Source of the DNA: Bauldia sp.
Lineage (GTDB): Bacteria; Pseudomonadota; Alphaproteobacteria; Rhizobiales; Kaistiaceae
NCBI GenBank assembly: GCA_037200845.1
Contig: JBBCGQ010000001.1
Span: 992,001-1,056,000, forward strand
Reading direction: 5' to 3'
Length of the DNA: 64,000 nucleotides
The notes under the pieces are model-generated. The model saw only the letters and a list, made by a program, of their open reading frames with translations. It made no database searches and was not told the origin of the DNA. A program made the translations under genes and the position numbers. This document shows positions 51,940 to 62,153 of this stretch, one piece after another (the stretch's first letter is position 1; each line of letters starts with the position of its first letter).

Positions 51940-52769
51940 CCGCGCTTCACCCGCGTCACGAGCTGTGTCGGGTTAATGAAGCGGAGCGCGATCAGCAGCC
52001 AGATCAGCGTCGTCACCATGTAGATGACGGCCATCGCGTCGATCGACTGGATCGCCCGCACGCCGGCCGCGAACACCGCGTAGTAGAGCGCGACGACCAG
52101 CGTCTGGCTGCTCGGCCCGGAGACGAAGAACGTCAGCTCGAACATCGCCAGCGTCCGAACCAGCACGATCAGCAGCGAGGCGAGGATGCCGGGCATGAGC
52201 AGCGGCAGCAGCACGTAGAAGAACAGCTTCCACGTATTGGCGCCGAACACGCGCGCCGCCGCCTCGATCTTGGGGTCGATCTGCTCGATGAACGGGATCA
52301 TGATCAGGATGACGAACGGCACCGTCGGCACGAGATTGGCGAGCACCACGCCCCAGAACGTCCCGCCGAGTCCCGACTGGTAGAGCACGGTCGCCAGCGG
52401 AATGCCGTAGGTGATCGGCGGCACCATCAGCGGCAGCAGGAACAGCAGCATCACGATCGGCTTGCCGGGGAAGTCGCGCCGCGCCAGCGCGTAGGCGGCG
52501 GTGACGCCGAGAATTGCCGAGATCAGCACGACGGTGAACGCGACCTGGAAGGTGACGACGAGGATCTGGTTGAGCTGGAACTCCGCCCACGCCGAGGCGT
52601 ACCAGTTGGTCGTCAGGCCCGACGGCAGCCAGCTCCGCAGCCAGCGTGTCGAGAACGACGAGACGATCACCGTCGCGACCATCGCGAAAAGATTGAGCAG
52701 GAAGAAACCGACGATGACCCACACCGCCGTCGCCCAGAGCTTCGCGCCGATCGTCGTGTCGCGGATCAT
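51936..52769 (-). CDS. ABC transporter permease (PotC-like)
   Basis: The 277-residue protein has six predicted helices and the EAA motif EAAARVFGANTWKLFFYVLLPLLMPGI, of the spermidine/putrescine or iron-type permease family. It forms a heterodimeric channel with the preceding permease (52774-53655), 4 nt away. Its stop overlaps that of udh in CTAG. Substrate is inferred only from the neighbouring sugar-acid genes, not from its own sequence. Confidence 0.88.
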   Translation of the reverse strand: MIRDTTIGAKLWATAVWVIVGFFLLNLFAMVATVIVSSFSTRWLRSWLPSGLTTNWYASAWAEFQLNQILVVTFQVAFTVVLISAILGVTAAYALARRDFPGKPIVMLLFLLPLMVPPITYGIPLATVLYQSGLGGTFWGVVLANLVPTVPFVILIMIPFIEQIDPKIEAAARVFGANTWKLFFYVLLPLLMPGILASLLIVLVRTLAMFELTFFVSGPSSQTLVVALYYAVFAAGVRAIQSIDAMAVIYMVTTLIWLLIALRFINPTQLVTRVKRG

Positions 52770-52773
52770 GGCG

Positions 52774-53655
52774 TCAACCCTTCCCGCCCGAGGTCGCGCC
52801 GCGATAGAAGAAGCCGCGCGCCGCCAGCACCAGCACGACGATGGCGAGCTGCGTGAAGCCCATGATCATCGCGATGGTCGAGGCCATCGGGTAGTCGTAC
52901 TGCTCGAACGCCGCCTGGTACGCCGCGATCGAGATGACGCGCGTCGATCCCGCCGGATCGCCGAGCACGACCGCCGAGGGGAACACCGAGAAGGCCTGCA
53001 CGAACGACAGGCAGAACGTGATCGCCAGCCCCGGAGCCAAGAGCGGCAGGAAGATCGTGCGGAAGCGCTGCGAGGCCCGCGCGCCGAGCGTCGCAGCCGC
53101 CTGCTCCAGCGCCGGATCGATGCCGGTGACATACGACAGCGTCAGCAGGAACGTAAACGGGAAGCCGGTGATCAGCAGCGAGGCGAACACGCCCCAGTAG
53201 TTGTGCACCAGCCGCACCGGCTTATCGATGATGTGGAACAGCAGCAGCGTCCGGTTGAACCAGCCCTGCGGCCCGAGATAGTTGAGCAGGCCCTCGGCGA
53301 CCAGCACGGTGCCCAGCGTGATCGGCAGCACGAGGATGCCGGTCAGCAGCCGCGGATTGCTCATCAGCCGCACGCGGAACGCGATCGGCACGGCGATGAC
53401 GAGATTGAACAGCGTCACGGGCACCGACACCCACAGCGTCGTCCAGATCGTGTCGTAGAGGTACGAGTCGGAGAAAAACGTCGCGTAATTGGCGAGCCAG
53501 CCTCCCGTCTTCGGCGCGAACGAAAGCATCAGCCCGTAGAAGAATGGATAGACGAACAGCGCCAGCACGAACGCCACCGCCGGCGCCAGCAGCAGCGTGA
53601 TGCCGTCGATGCCGCGCGCCGCCAGCCGCTGGCGAAGGCTGATCGTGGTGTTCAT
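52774..53655 (-). CDS. ABC transporter permease (PotB-like)
   Basis: The 293-residue protein has six helices and the EAA loop EQAAATLGARASQRFRTIFLPLLAPG, with the longer PotB-type N-terminal region. It overlaps the ATPase gene by 4 nt (ATGA) upstream and precedes the PotC-like permease by 4 nt. It is part of a binding-protein, ATPase, two-permease importer transcribed on the minus strand. Confidence 0.88.
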   Translation of the reverse strand: MNTTISLRQRLAARGIDGITLLLAPAVAFVLALFVYPFFYGLMLSFAPKTGGWLANYATFFSDSYLYDTIWTTLWVSVPVTLFNLVIAVPIAFRVRLMSNPRLLTGILVLPITLGTVLVAEGLLNYLGPQGWFNRTLLLFHIIDKPVRLVHNYWGVFASLLITGFPFTFLLTLSYVTGIDPALEQAAATLGARASQRFRTIFLPLLAPGLAITFCLSFVQAFSVFPSAVVLGDPAGSTRVISIAAYQAAFEQYDYPMASTIAMIMGFTQLAIVVLVLAARGFFYRGATSGGKG

Positions 53656-54722
53656 GCGTCCGCCGGATAGACCAGCACGCGGCCGGGATCGGCGCTGAGC
53701 TGCACGGTCGTGCCGGGCTCGACGCGGCGCTCCGACCGGAACACCAGTTCGAGGTCGCCCGCCCGCGCGGTGCCGACAAATTCCCGCCCGCGATATTCGA
53801 TGGTCTCGACCTTGGCGGCGATGGCGTCGGCCCGCGCTTCGCCGGCGATAAGATCATCGGGCCGGATCGCCATTGCGGCGGTGCCACCGGGCGCGATCGC
53901 CTCGCGCACCATGCCGCTGACCCTGGCGCCGCCGACGTCGATGGTCGCCTGGTCGCCGTCGCGCGATACGAGCTTGCCCGACAGACGGTTGCGGAAGCCC
54001 ATGAATTCCGCGACGTCGAGATGTGCCGGCGCCTCGTAGAGCTCGGTCGGCGTGCCGACCTGCCGGATCGAACCGGCGCGCATCACCACGACGCGATCGG
54101 CGAGCGACAGCGCCTCGTCCTGGTCGTGCGTGACGTAGATCGTGGTCGAGCCGACGAGATTGTGGATACGCCGGATCTCGGCGCGCATTTCGAGCCTGAG
54201 CTTGGCATCGAGGTTGGACAGCGGCTCGTCCATCAGCACCAGCGGCGGCTCGATGATGATCGCGCGCGCGATGGCGACGCGCTGCTGCTGGCCGCCGGAA
54301 AGCGCGCCGGGCAGCTTGGCGCCCTGGTCCTGCAGGCGCACCAGCGCCAGCGCCTCATCGACTTTCTTCTCGATCTCCGTCCGCGGCCGGCCCTGCATGG
54401 CGAGGCCGAAGCCGATGTTTTTCCGCACCGTCATGTGCGGGAAGAGCGCGTAGTTCTGGAACACCATGCCGAAGCCGCGCGACTCCGGCTTGAGCTGGTC
54501 GATGCGCACCCCGTCGAGCGAGATGCTGCCGCCGGTCAGCGCCAGCAGGCCGGCGATGCAGTTCAGCGCCGTCGACTTGCCGCAGCCCGAGGGGCCAAGC
54601 AGGGCGATGAACTCGCCCCGCTTGACCTCGAGCGTAACGTCCTTCAGCGCGTTGAGCACGCCGAAGTTCCGGCTCACTCCGTCAAGTTTCAGTACCTTGA
54701 AGTCGTGTGACGCAGTGAGCAT
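53652..54722 (-). CDS. ABC transporter ATP-binding protein (PotA/UgpC-like)
   Basis: The 356-residue ATPase has Walker [15 protein letters not shown]-loop [12 protein letters not shown], signature [15 protein letters not shown], Walker [18 protein letters not shown], switch H in VTHDQDEAL, and a C-terminal TOBE domain (about 250-350, [12 protein letters not shown]). This length and TOBE domain are usual for carbohydrate- and polyamine-type importers. ATG 54722 is chosen ([10 protein letters not shown]); longer upstream frames are spurious. It follows the binding-protein gene by 8 nt. Confidence 0.92.
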   Translation of the reverse strand: MLTASHDFKVLKLDGVSRNFGVLNALKDVTLEVKRGEFIALLGPSGCGKSTALNCIAGLLALTGGSISLDGVRIDQLKPESRGFGMVFQNYALFPHMTVRKNIGFGLAMQGRPRTEIEKKVDEALALVRLQDQGAKLPGALSGGQQQRVAIARAIIIEPPLVLMDEPLSNLDAKLRLEMRAEIRRIHNLVGSTTIYVTHDQDEALSLADRVVVMRAGSIRQVGTPTELYEAPAHLDVAEFMGFRNRLSGKLVSRDGDQATIDVGGARVSGMVREAIAPGGTAAMAIRPDDLIAGEARADAIAAKVETIEYRGREFVGTARAGDLELVFRSERRVEPGTTVQLSADPGRVLVYPADA

Positions 54723-54730
54723 CGTTGCTG

Positions 54731-55921
54731 CTACTTCTTGACCTTGTCGCCGCCGACTTCCTTGTCCCAGCGACCGAAGGCATAGACAAGCTGCGTCGGC
54801 AGCAGCGGCGTCTCCTGCGGGTTGTCGTTGATCAGCGCCTCGTATTCCGGACGGCCGAACTCGTTGATCGCATCCTGGCTTTCCTTCGGCGCGAGCGACA
54901 GCGGCACGTCCTTCACCGCCGGGCCCGGATAGAAGTAGCCGAGATCGTAGGTCGTCGCCTGCGCTTCCGGGGTCAGCAGGTACTTGGCGAGGTCGATCAG
55001 GACCGCCGCCTTCTCCGGCGCAATGCCCTTCGGCACGCACAGGTAATGCGCGTCGAGGATCCAGTGGAATCCCTTCAGCGCCTGCGTCTTCGCTTCCTTC
55101 GGCACGGTGCCGAGGACGCGCGGGTTGATGTCCCAGCCCATCTGCGTCGGCGTCATGTCGCGCGAGCCTTCGCCGACTTCCTTGAACACCGCGCCGGTGC
55201 CGCTCGGATAGTACTCGACGTACTGGCCGAGTTCCTTGAGGTAGGCCCAGGTCTTGTCCCAGCCCTTCTCGGGGTCCTTCGGGTCGCTGTCGCCGAGCAG
55301 GTAGGGCAGGCCCATCATGAACACGCGGCCCGGACCCGAGTTGGCAGGGCGAGCGTAGATGAAGCGGTTCGGGTTGGCCTTCGCCCAGTCGAGCAGTTCC
55401 TGCGGCGTCGTCGGCGGCGTCGCCACCGCGTCCGGCATGTATTCGAGCAGCGGCCCGGCCTGGCAGAAGGTGACGCAGATGCCCTGGTTCTGCGCCAGCG
55501 CCTGCATCTTCACCGCGCCCGGCAGGTAGATGTCGTCGAGCTTCGGCAGGTCGGCGGCGTAGTCGGTCACCGTCGGGATCCACAGCCCCTGATCGACGCC
55601 GGCCGAGAGCACGTCGATGCCGGTCAGCACGCCGTCGATGTCGAGGTGGTTGGCGTCCTGCTGTGCCTTGATCTTGCCGGGCAGTTCCGGCGCCGGCGCC
55701 TTCGAGAAGTTCACCGCCGAGAGCAGCTTCGGGTTCTTGTCGCGATACGCCTCGATCGCCTTCTGCGTCAGCGCGAGGTTACCGGCGACGTCGACGAAGT
55801 TGAGCGTCACCGGCGAGGTCGGCAGTGTCAGTGCGGCGAATGCCGGCCGGCCGAGTGCGGCGAGCGTCGCCGCCGAGGCCACGCCGCCGAGCAGACTCCG
55901 GCGTGAAATGTGTCCATCCAT
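54731..55921 (-). CDS. ABC transporter solute-binding protein (Tat-exported)
   Basis: The 396-residue protein begins with a Tat signal (twin-Arg SRRSLLGGVASAATLA), unlike most binding proteins, and then has a family 1/13-type solute-binding fold with ATVTDYAADLPKLDDIYLPG and KYLLTPEAQATTYDLGYFYPGP-like segments. It would bind an imported sugar acid or polyol. It heads the transporter gene group after RraA; 108 bp upstream contains two hairpins (GCGCCGC...GCGGCGC and GGCGGATTTTCCGCC), which may set its expression. The ligand is unknown. Confidence 0.85.
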   Translation of the reverse strand: MDGHISRRSLLGGVASAATLAALGRPAFAALTLPTSPVTLNFVDVAGNLALTQKAIEAYRDKNPKLLSAVNFSKAPAPELPGKIKAQQDANHLDIDGVLTGIDVLSAGVDQGLWIPTVTDYAADLPKLDDIYLPGAVKMQALAQNQGICVTFCQAGPLLEYMPDAVATPPTTPQELLDWAKANPNRFIYARPANSGPGRVFMMGLPYLLGDSDPKDPEKGWDKTWAYLKELGQYVEYYPSGTGAVFKEVGEGSRDMTPTQMGWDINPRVLGTVPKEAKTQALKGFHWILDAHYLCVPKGIAPEKAAVLIDLAKYLLTPEAQATTYDLGYFYPGPAVKDVPLSLAPKESQDAINEFGRPEYEALINDNPQETPLLPTQLVYAFGRWDKEVGGDKVKK

Positions 55922-56029
55922 GTGTCGTTCCTCCCGTTATACGGCCGGCGCCGTTCCGGCACCGGTTGGCGGAAAATCCGCCCTCCCTGAAATCGCGCGC
56001 CGCCCTCCAGCGGCGCACGAACCGTCACC

Positions 56030-56746
56030 TCACCGCCCGTTGGCTTTCCTCCAGGTGGCGAAATCCTTGAGCGTCTGGTCGTGCGTCGCCGGGTAGAGCC
56101 CGATGATCGACCGACCTTTCATCACTTCCTCGGTCACGAAATCCTCGAACACGGTCATCTCGACCGCCTCGTCGGCGACCTCGTCGGCAAGGTGCGCCGG
56201 CACGATGACGACGCCCTCGTTGTCGCCGACCACGGCATCGCCGGGAAATACCGCGACGTCGCCGCAGCCGATCGGCACGTTGATGTCGATGGCATGATGC
56301 AGCGTCAGGTTCGTCGGTGCGGAGGCGCGATGGTGATACGCGGGAAATGCCATCCGCTCGATGGCGGGAGAATCGCGCAATCCGCCATCGGTGACGATGC
56401 CGGCGGCGCCGCGCACCATCAGGCGAGCCGCGAGGATCGATCCGGCCGATGCCGCGCGCGCGTCCTTCCGCGAATCGATCACGAACACCGCGCCGGGCGG
56501 GCACGTCTCGACGGCCTTGCGCTGCGGATGCTCGGGATCGCGGAACACCGCAAGCTGGTTGAGGTCCTCGCGCGCCGGAATGTAGCGGAGCGTGAACGCC
56601 TCGCCGGCCATCCGCCCGGCATTGGGATTGATGCGGTGAACGTCCTGGATGAACTGGTTGCGCAGCCCGCGCTTGAGCAACGCTGTGGTGAGCGTCGCCG
56701 TGCTCACCGTCTTGAGCTTGGCCAGCGTTTCGGGTTTCAGCGCCAT
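56030..56746 (-). CDS. RraA-family protein (sugar-acid cluster)
   Basis: The 238-residue protein has the RraA/HMG-aldolase fold with GAAGIVTDGGLRDS (conserved D-G-x-x-R-D), the GDAVVGDNEGVVIVPAHLADEV segment and a C-terminal helix. Members act as 4-hydroxy-4-methyl-2-oxoglutarate aldolase, as RNase E inhibitors, or accompany sugar-acid dehydratases in rhizobia. Its place 9 nt after the IlvD/Edd-type dehydratase suggests retro-aldol or keto-acid work on the dehydration product. The length, longer than E. coli RraA (about 160), fits the metabolic type. Confidence 0.82.
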   Translation of the reverse strand: MALKPETLAKLKTVSTATLTTALLKRGLRNQFIQDVHRINPNAGRMAGEAFTLRYIPAREDLNQLAVFRDPEHPQRKAVETCPPGAVFVIDSRKDARAASAGSILAARLMVRGAAGIVTDGGLRDSPAIERMAFPAYHHRASAPTNLTLHHAIDINVPIGCGDVAVFPGDAVVGDNEGVVIVPAHLADEVADEAVEMTVFEDFVTEEVMKGRSIIGLYPATHDQTLKDFATWRKANGR

Positions 56747-56755
56747 CGCCGGCCC

Positions 56756-58495
<1,740 letters not shown>

Positions 58496-58592
58496 GCCCG
58501 CCTGCCCATGAAAAAGAAGGCCGCGCCGCGGCCCCGCGATCCCACCAACGTCCTCCCTCGGCCGCGTTTGTCCCGGCCTTCGCTTCGGTGTA

Positions 58593-58614
58593 AAACACTA
58601 ATACATTTGTGTTT
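58593..58614. promoter_or_regulatory. Operator candidate for the GntR regulator of the sugar-acid cluster
   Basis: AAACAC (58593-58598) and GTGTTT (58609-58614) form a 6-bp inverted repeat with a 10-nt AT-rich spacer containing TAATAC, a possible -10. It lies in the 214-bp region between the dehydratase (minus) and GntR (plus) genes. FadR/GntR-family proteins often bind such symmetric sites and release on binding the pathway acid. Confidence 0.55.
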
Positions 58615-58709
58615 CAGGTGCAACGGACCGTATCCTTCCGCTGTGCTTTCAAGCCGGGACGACACCGTGCCGCCTTGCCGGCCCTTGTGAGTCTCTGCGA
58701 AAGAGAGAC

Positions 58710-59408
58710 ATGGACGCCACTGTCCCGCTGAGGGAAATCGCGCTCGACAATTCGCGCCGCGCCGCGCCGCAGGTCTACGAGTGGTTGCGCGACCGCATCA
58801 TCACGCTCGACTACGCGCCCGGCACGACGCTGTCGCGCACCGATCTGGTCAAGCGCTTCGGCCTCAGCCAGACGCCGATCCGCGACGCGCTGATGCGCCT
58901 GTCGGGCGAGGGGCTGGTCGACATCTTCCCGCAGTCGACGACGCGCGTGTCGCCGATCGATCTCCGCCAGGCGATCCAGACTCACTTCATGCGCCGCTCG
59001 CTCGAGATCGAAATCGTGCGCCAGCTCGCGCTCGCCGCCGACAAGCCGTTCGTCCAGCGCCTCAACGCCATCGTCGCCGACCAGCGCGCGCAGTACGACG
59101 GCGCCGACCTCGTCGCCTTCGAAGCGAGCGACCGCGCCTTCCACCGCGTGCTCTACGAGAGCGCCGCCGTCCCCGACCTGTGGACGCTTATCCGCGACCG
59201 CAGCGGCCATATCGACCGCCTCCGCCGGCTCGACCTGCCGTCGCCCGGCAAGATCGAGCAGATCCTGGCGAGCCACGCCGCGATCGTGAAAGGCATCGCC
59301 GCCTCCGATCCGGCCGCCGCGCAGGAAAGTCTCCGCGTTCATCTGTCGGGCACGCTTTCCCACATCGACGAAATCAGCGCCGCGCATCCGTCCTACGTCA
59401 GGGAATAG
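58710..59408 (+). CDS. GntR/FadR-family (FCD) transcriptional regulator
   Basis: The 232-residue protein has an N-terminal winged helix (LSRTDLVKRFGLSQTPIRDALMRLSGEGLVDIFPQSTTRVS, the GntR signature) and an FCD ligand-binding domain with conserved metal-type residues in FEASDRAFHRVLYE and SHAAIVKGIAASDP. FCD regulators commonly control sugar-acid catabolism and respond to pathway intermediates. It is divergent from the dehydratase operon, with an inverted-repeat operator candidate between. Its stop overlaps the 3' end of pyrD by 11 nt. Confidence 0.9.
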   Translation: MDATVPLREIALDNSRRAAPQVYEWLRDRIITLDYAPGTTLSRTDLVKRFGLSQTPIRDALMRLSGEGLVDIFPQSTTRVSPIDLRQAIQTHFMRRSLEIEIVRQLALAADKPFVQRLNAIVADQRAQYDGADLVAFEASDRAFHRVLYESAAVPDLWTLIRDRSGHIDRLRRLDLPSPGKIEQILASHAAIVKGIAASDPAAAQESLRVHLSGTLSHIDEISAAHPSYVRE

Positions 59409-60393
59409 CCGCCGCAAGCCCGGCGACGATCCGCGCCGGCAGCGTCGGCCCTTCATAGACCATGCCCGTGTATAGCTGCACGAGATCGGCTCCGGCCGCG
59501 ATCTTCTGCCGCGCCGCCGTCGTGGAATCGATGCCGCCGGTGCCGATCAGCACCAGCCGGTCACCAACCATGCCGCGCAGCCGCGTCAGCATCTTGTTCG
59601 ACGGCGCAAACAGCGGCCGCCCCGACAGCCCGCCGGACTCGGCGGCAAGTTTCGGGTCGCCGACGCCGAGGCGCGACAGCGTCGTGTTGGAAACGATCAT
59701 CCCGTCCATGCCTGCGACGATCACCGTCTCCGCGATGGTTCCGAGCGCCTCGTCGTCGAGGTCCGGCGCGATCTTCACCACGATCGGCACGCGCCTCGCC
59801 AATCCCGCCCGCGCCGCGGCAACCCCGTCGAGCAGCCGCGCCAGCGCATCCTTCTCCTGCAGGTCGCGCAGGCCCGGCGTGTTCGGCGACGAAATGTTGA
59901 TCGCGAGATAACCGGCGACGTCGGCGAACCGCCGCACCCCCGCGACATAGTCCGCGACGCGATCCGTGCTGTCCTTGTTCGTCCCGAGATTGACGCCAAC
60001 AATCCCGCGCCGCTCGCGCGCCGCCAGCCGGGCGTAGACCGCGTCATGCCCCTCGCTGTTGAAGCCGAGCCGGTTGATCACCGCGCGATCGTGCTCGACG
60101 CGAAACACGCGCGGCCTCGGGTTGCCCGGCTGCGGCCGCGGCGTGACGCTGCCGACCTCGACGAAGCCGAAGCCGAGTCCCAGCGCCGCATCCGGCACCT
60201 CGCCATGCTTGTCGAACCCCGCCGCCAGCCCGACCGGATTGGGAAACTCGATCCCCATCACCGTCCGCTTGAGTCGCGCATCGGCCGCCGGCGCGCGGGG
60301 ATAGACTCCCGCCGCGAGCGCCGCGATCGCCGCGCGATGCGACGCCTCGGCATCGAGCGCGAACAGCAGCGGCCGGATCAGGTCATAGATCAT
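59398..60393 (-). CDS. pyrD: Dihydroorotate dehydrogenase (quinone), class 2
   Basis: The 331-residue FMN enzyme oxidises dihydroorotate to orotate and passes electrons to quinone. Class 2 features are the N-terminal membrane-associating helix (MIYDLIRPLLFALDAEASHRAAI), NPVGLAAGFDKHGEVPDAALGLGFGFVEVG, the FMN-site sequence INISSPNTPGLRDLQ, and VKIAPDLDDE. ATG 60393 is used; ATG 60414 would add MSCRSRA. Its first bases overlap the 3' end of the DUF952 gene, and its 3' end overlaps the GntR gene in the opposite direction. Confidence 0.95.
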   Translation of the reverse strand: MIYDLIRPLLFALDAEASHRAAIAALAAGVYPRAPAADARLKRTVMGIEFPNPVGLAAGFDKHGEVPDAALGLGFGFVEVGSVTPRPQPGNPRPRVFRVEHDRAVINRLGFNSEGHDAVYARLAARERRGIVGVNLGTNKDSTDRVADYVAGVRRFADVAGYLAINISSPNTPGLRDLQEKDALARLLDGVAAARAGLARRVPIVVKIAPDLDDEALGTIAETVIVAGMDGMIVSNTTLSRLGVGDPKLAAESGGLSGRPLFAPSNKMLTRLRGMVGDRLVLIGTGGIDSTTAARQKIAAGADLVQLYTGMVYEGPTLPARIVAGLAAAIP

Positions 60394-60730
60394 GGCGCGT
60401 GATCGGCAGGACATGCGTGCCGTCCGCCCGCATCGTCACCGGCCGCACCCACAGCGCCTGTTTCGGATCGAGCGGCGCGTAAAGATGCGGGAACAACTGC
60501 CCGCCGCGCGACGGCTCGTAGCGCACGTCGCCGATGTCGCCGTCGTCGAAGGCCGCGAGTATCAGATCGTCCTGCCCGGCGAAATGCTTCGCCGCCGTCT
60601 CCGCGACCTGGGCAGCGGTGGAAAAATGGATGAAGCCGTCGGCGAGGTCGACCGGCGAGCCGCGGAAGACGTCCGCCGCGACCGCCTCGCGCCACAGCGC
60701 CGCCGGGCAAATCTTGTAGATCGTCGCCAT
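60383..60730 (-). CDS. DUF952-family protein
   Basis: The 115-residue protein has the DUF952 pattern: IYKICPAALWREA near the start, the central DGFIHFSTAAQVAETAAKHFAGQDDLILAAFD, VRYEPSRGGQLFPHLYAPL, and ALWVRPV near the end. The conserved HFS and FPHLY motifs mark a predicted small ligand-binding or glutathione-S-transferase-like fold. Function is unknown, though the gene is very often next to pyrD in alphaproteobacteria, as here (11-nt overlap with pyrD). Confidence 0.9.
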   Translation of the reverse strand: MATIYKICPAALWREAVAADVFRGSPVDLADGFIHFSTAAQVAETAAKHFAGQDDLILAAFDDGDIGDVRYEPSRGGQLFPHLYAPLDPKQALWVRPVTMRADGTHVLPITRHDL

Positions 60731-60807
60731 CGCGGGCGAACCTATCGGCGACCCTCCCGCCCGGCAAGCAATTGGCGGAATGCTCCACCGCTGCTAGTCT
60801 TGCGGCC

Positions 60808-61185
60808 ATGCGTATCGCGTTGGCCGCCGCCCTGGTTTTCGTCGCCGCTGCTGCTCAGGCCGAGGGCCGTTTTGCCCTCAGCGCCAGCCGCGACGGCGTC
60901 GTCCGCCTCGACACGGCCACCGGCGCGGTTTCCCACTGCCGCCCGACCAAGGGCATCTGGCGCTGCGAAACGCTGCCGGTCGAGTCATCGCGCCTCGACG
61001 CGCTGGCGACGGAAGTCGCGGCGCTGACCGCGAAGGTCGCCGCGCTGAGCGCGAGCCTCAAGACGCCGCCGGTGACATCGACTCCCGTCGCGGCGACCGA
61101 GCCACCGAAACCAAACTTCGTCCACGAGGCCCTCGGCCGCTTCCTGGATCTCGTCCGCACGCTGAAGCACGGACGCGACGCTTAG
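60808..61185 (+). CDS. Periplasmic protein of unknown function with coiled coil
   Basis: The 125-residue product has a signal peptide (MRIALAAALVFVAAAAQAEG), a short beta-type segment containing SRDGVVRLDTATGAVSHCRPTKGIWRCETL with two Cys, and a heptad-like stretch (LDALATEVAALTAKVAALSASL), then a Pro/Thr-rich linker and a basic tail. It is probably exported. I do not recognise the family. It diverges from the DUF952 gene and its stop TAG overlaps the pip stop in TTAG. Confidence 0.65.
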   Translation: MRIALAAALVFVAAAAQAEGRFALSASRDGVVRLDTATGAVSHCRPTKGIWRCETLPVESSRLDALATEVAALTAKVAALSASLKTPPVTSTPVAATEPPKPNFVHEALGRFLDLVRTLKHGRDA

Positions 61186-62153
61186 TCTCGGGCGGAGTGC
61201 CCTTTATATTTCTCCGTCGCACTGACCAGTTCATCGATGATGCCCGGCTCGCTCATCGCATGCCCGGCGTCGGCGACAGGCCGATAGTCCGCCTCCGGCC
61301 ACCGCTTGTGCAGGTCCCACGCCGTCGAGATCGGCGTGCAGAGATCGTAGCGCCCATGCACGATCGTGCCCGGGATGCCCTTCAGCCGCGTCGCGTCATG
61401 CAGCAACTGGTCGTCGCGCTCGAAGAAGCCGCGGTTCTGGAAATAGTGGCACTCGATCCGCGCGAACGCGATCGCGTACTGCGGATCGCCGAAGGCGGCG
61501 ACGCGCCCGGGGTCGGGCAACAGCGAGATCGCCGTCCCCTCCCAGATGCTCCACGCCTGCGCCGCTTCGAGCTGCACCTTCGGATTGTCGCTCGTCACCC
61601 GTTTGTGGAACGCCGCGATAAGGTCGCCGCGCTCGGACTCCGGGATGACGTTGCGATAGACCTCGAAGGCCTCCGGCTGCAGGTGCGATGCGCCCTCCTG
61701 ATAGAACCAGAGCAGCTCGCTCCGCTGCACGGTGAAGATACCGCGGAGGATCAATTCGCTGACGCGCTGAGGATGCGTCTCGGCATAGGCGAGGCCGAGC
61801 GTCGATCCCCATGAGCCGCCGAGCAGTTGCCAGCGGTCGATGCCGAGATGCGCGCGTATCCGCTCCATGTCGGCGACCAGGTCCCACGTCGTGTTCTCGC
61901 GCAGTTCCGCATAGGGCGTCGAGCGCCCGCAGCCGCGCTGGTCGAAAAGGATGATGCGGTAGACGTCGGGATCGTGAAAGCGCGGCATCGTCGGGTTGGT
62001 GCCGGCGCCCGGCCCGCCGTGGATCATCACCGCCGGCTTGCCGCGCGGGTTGCCGTACTCGGCGACGTATATCTCGTGCAGGTCGGAGACCTTGAGCCGG
62101 TGCTCGGCGTAAGGCTCGATGGCGGGGAAGAGAGTGCGGCGCGCGTCGCTCAT
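61182..62153 (-). CDS. pip: Prolyl aminopeptidase
   Basis: The 323-residue alpha/beta hydrolase has the oxyanion HGGPGAGT, the nucleophile Ser114 in LLGGSWGSTLGLAY, catalytic Asp in PGTIVHGRYDLCTP, and His in VADAGHAMSE, with the Pip-specific FDQRGCGRSTP. It removes N-terminal Pro from peptides. It is a typical housekeeping cytoplasmic enzyme. ATG 62153 overlaps the symporter stop by 4 nt (ATGA), so it follows the symporter gene in the same transcript. Confidence 0.93.
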   Translation of the reverse strand: MSDARRTLFPAIEPYAEHRLKVSDLHEIYVAEYGNPRGKPAVMIHGGPGAGTNPTMPRFHDPDVYRIILFDQRGCGRSTPYAELRENTTWDLVADMERIRAHLGIDRWQLLGGSWGSTLGLAYAETHPQRVSELILRGIFTVQRSELLWFYQEGASHLQPEAFEVYRNVIPESERGDLIAAFHKRVTSDNPKVQLEAAQAWSIWEGTAISLLPDPGRVAAFGDPQYAIAFARIECHYFQNRGFFERDDQLLHDATRLKGIPGTIVHGRYDLCTPISTAWDLHKRWPEADYRPVADAGHAMSEPGIIDELVSATEKYKGHSARD

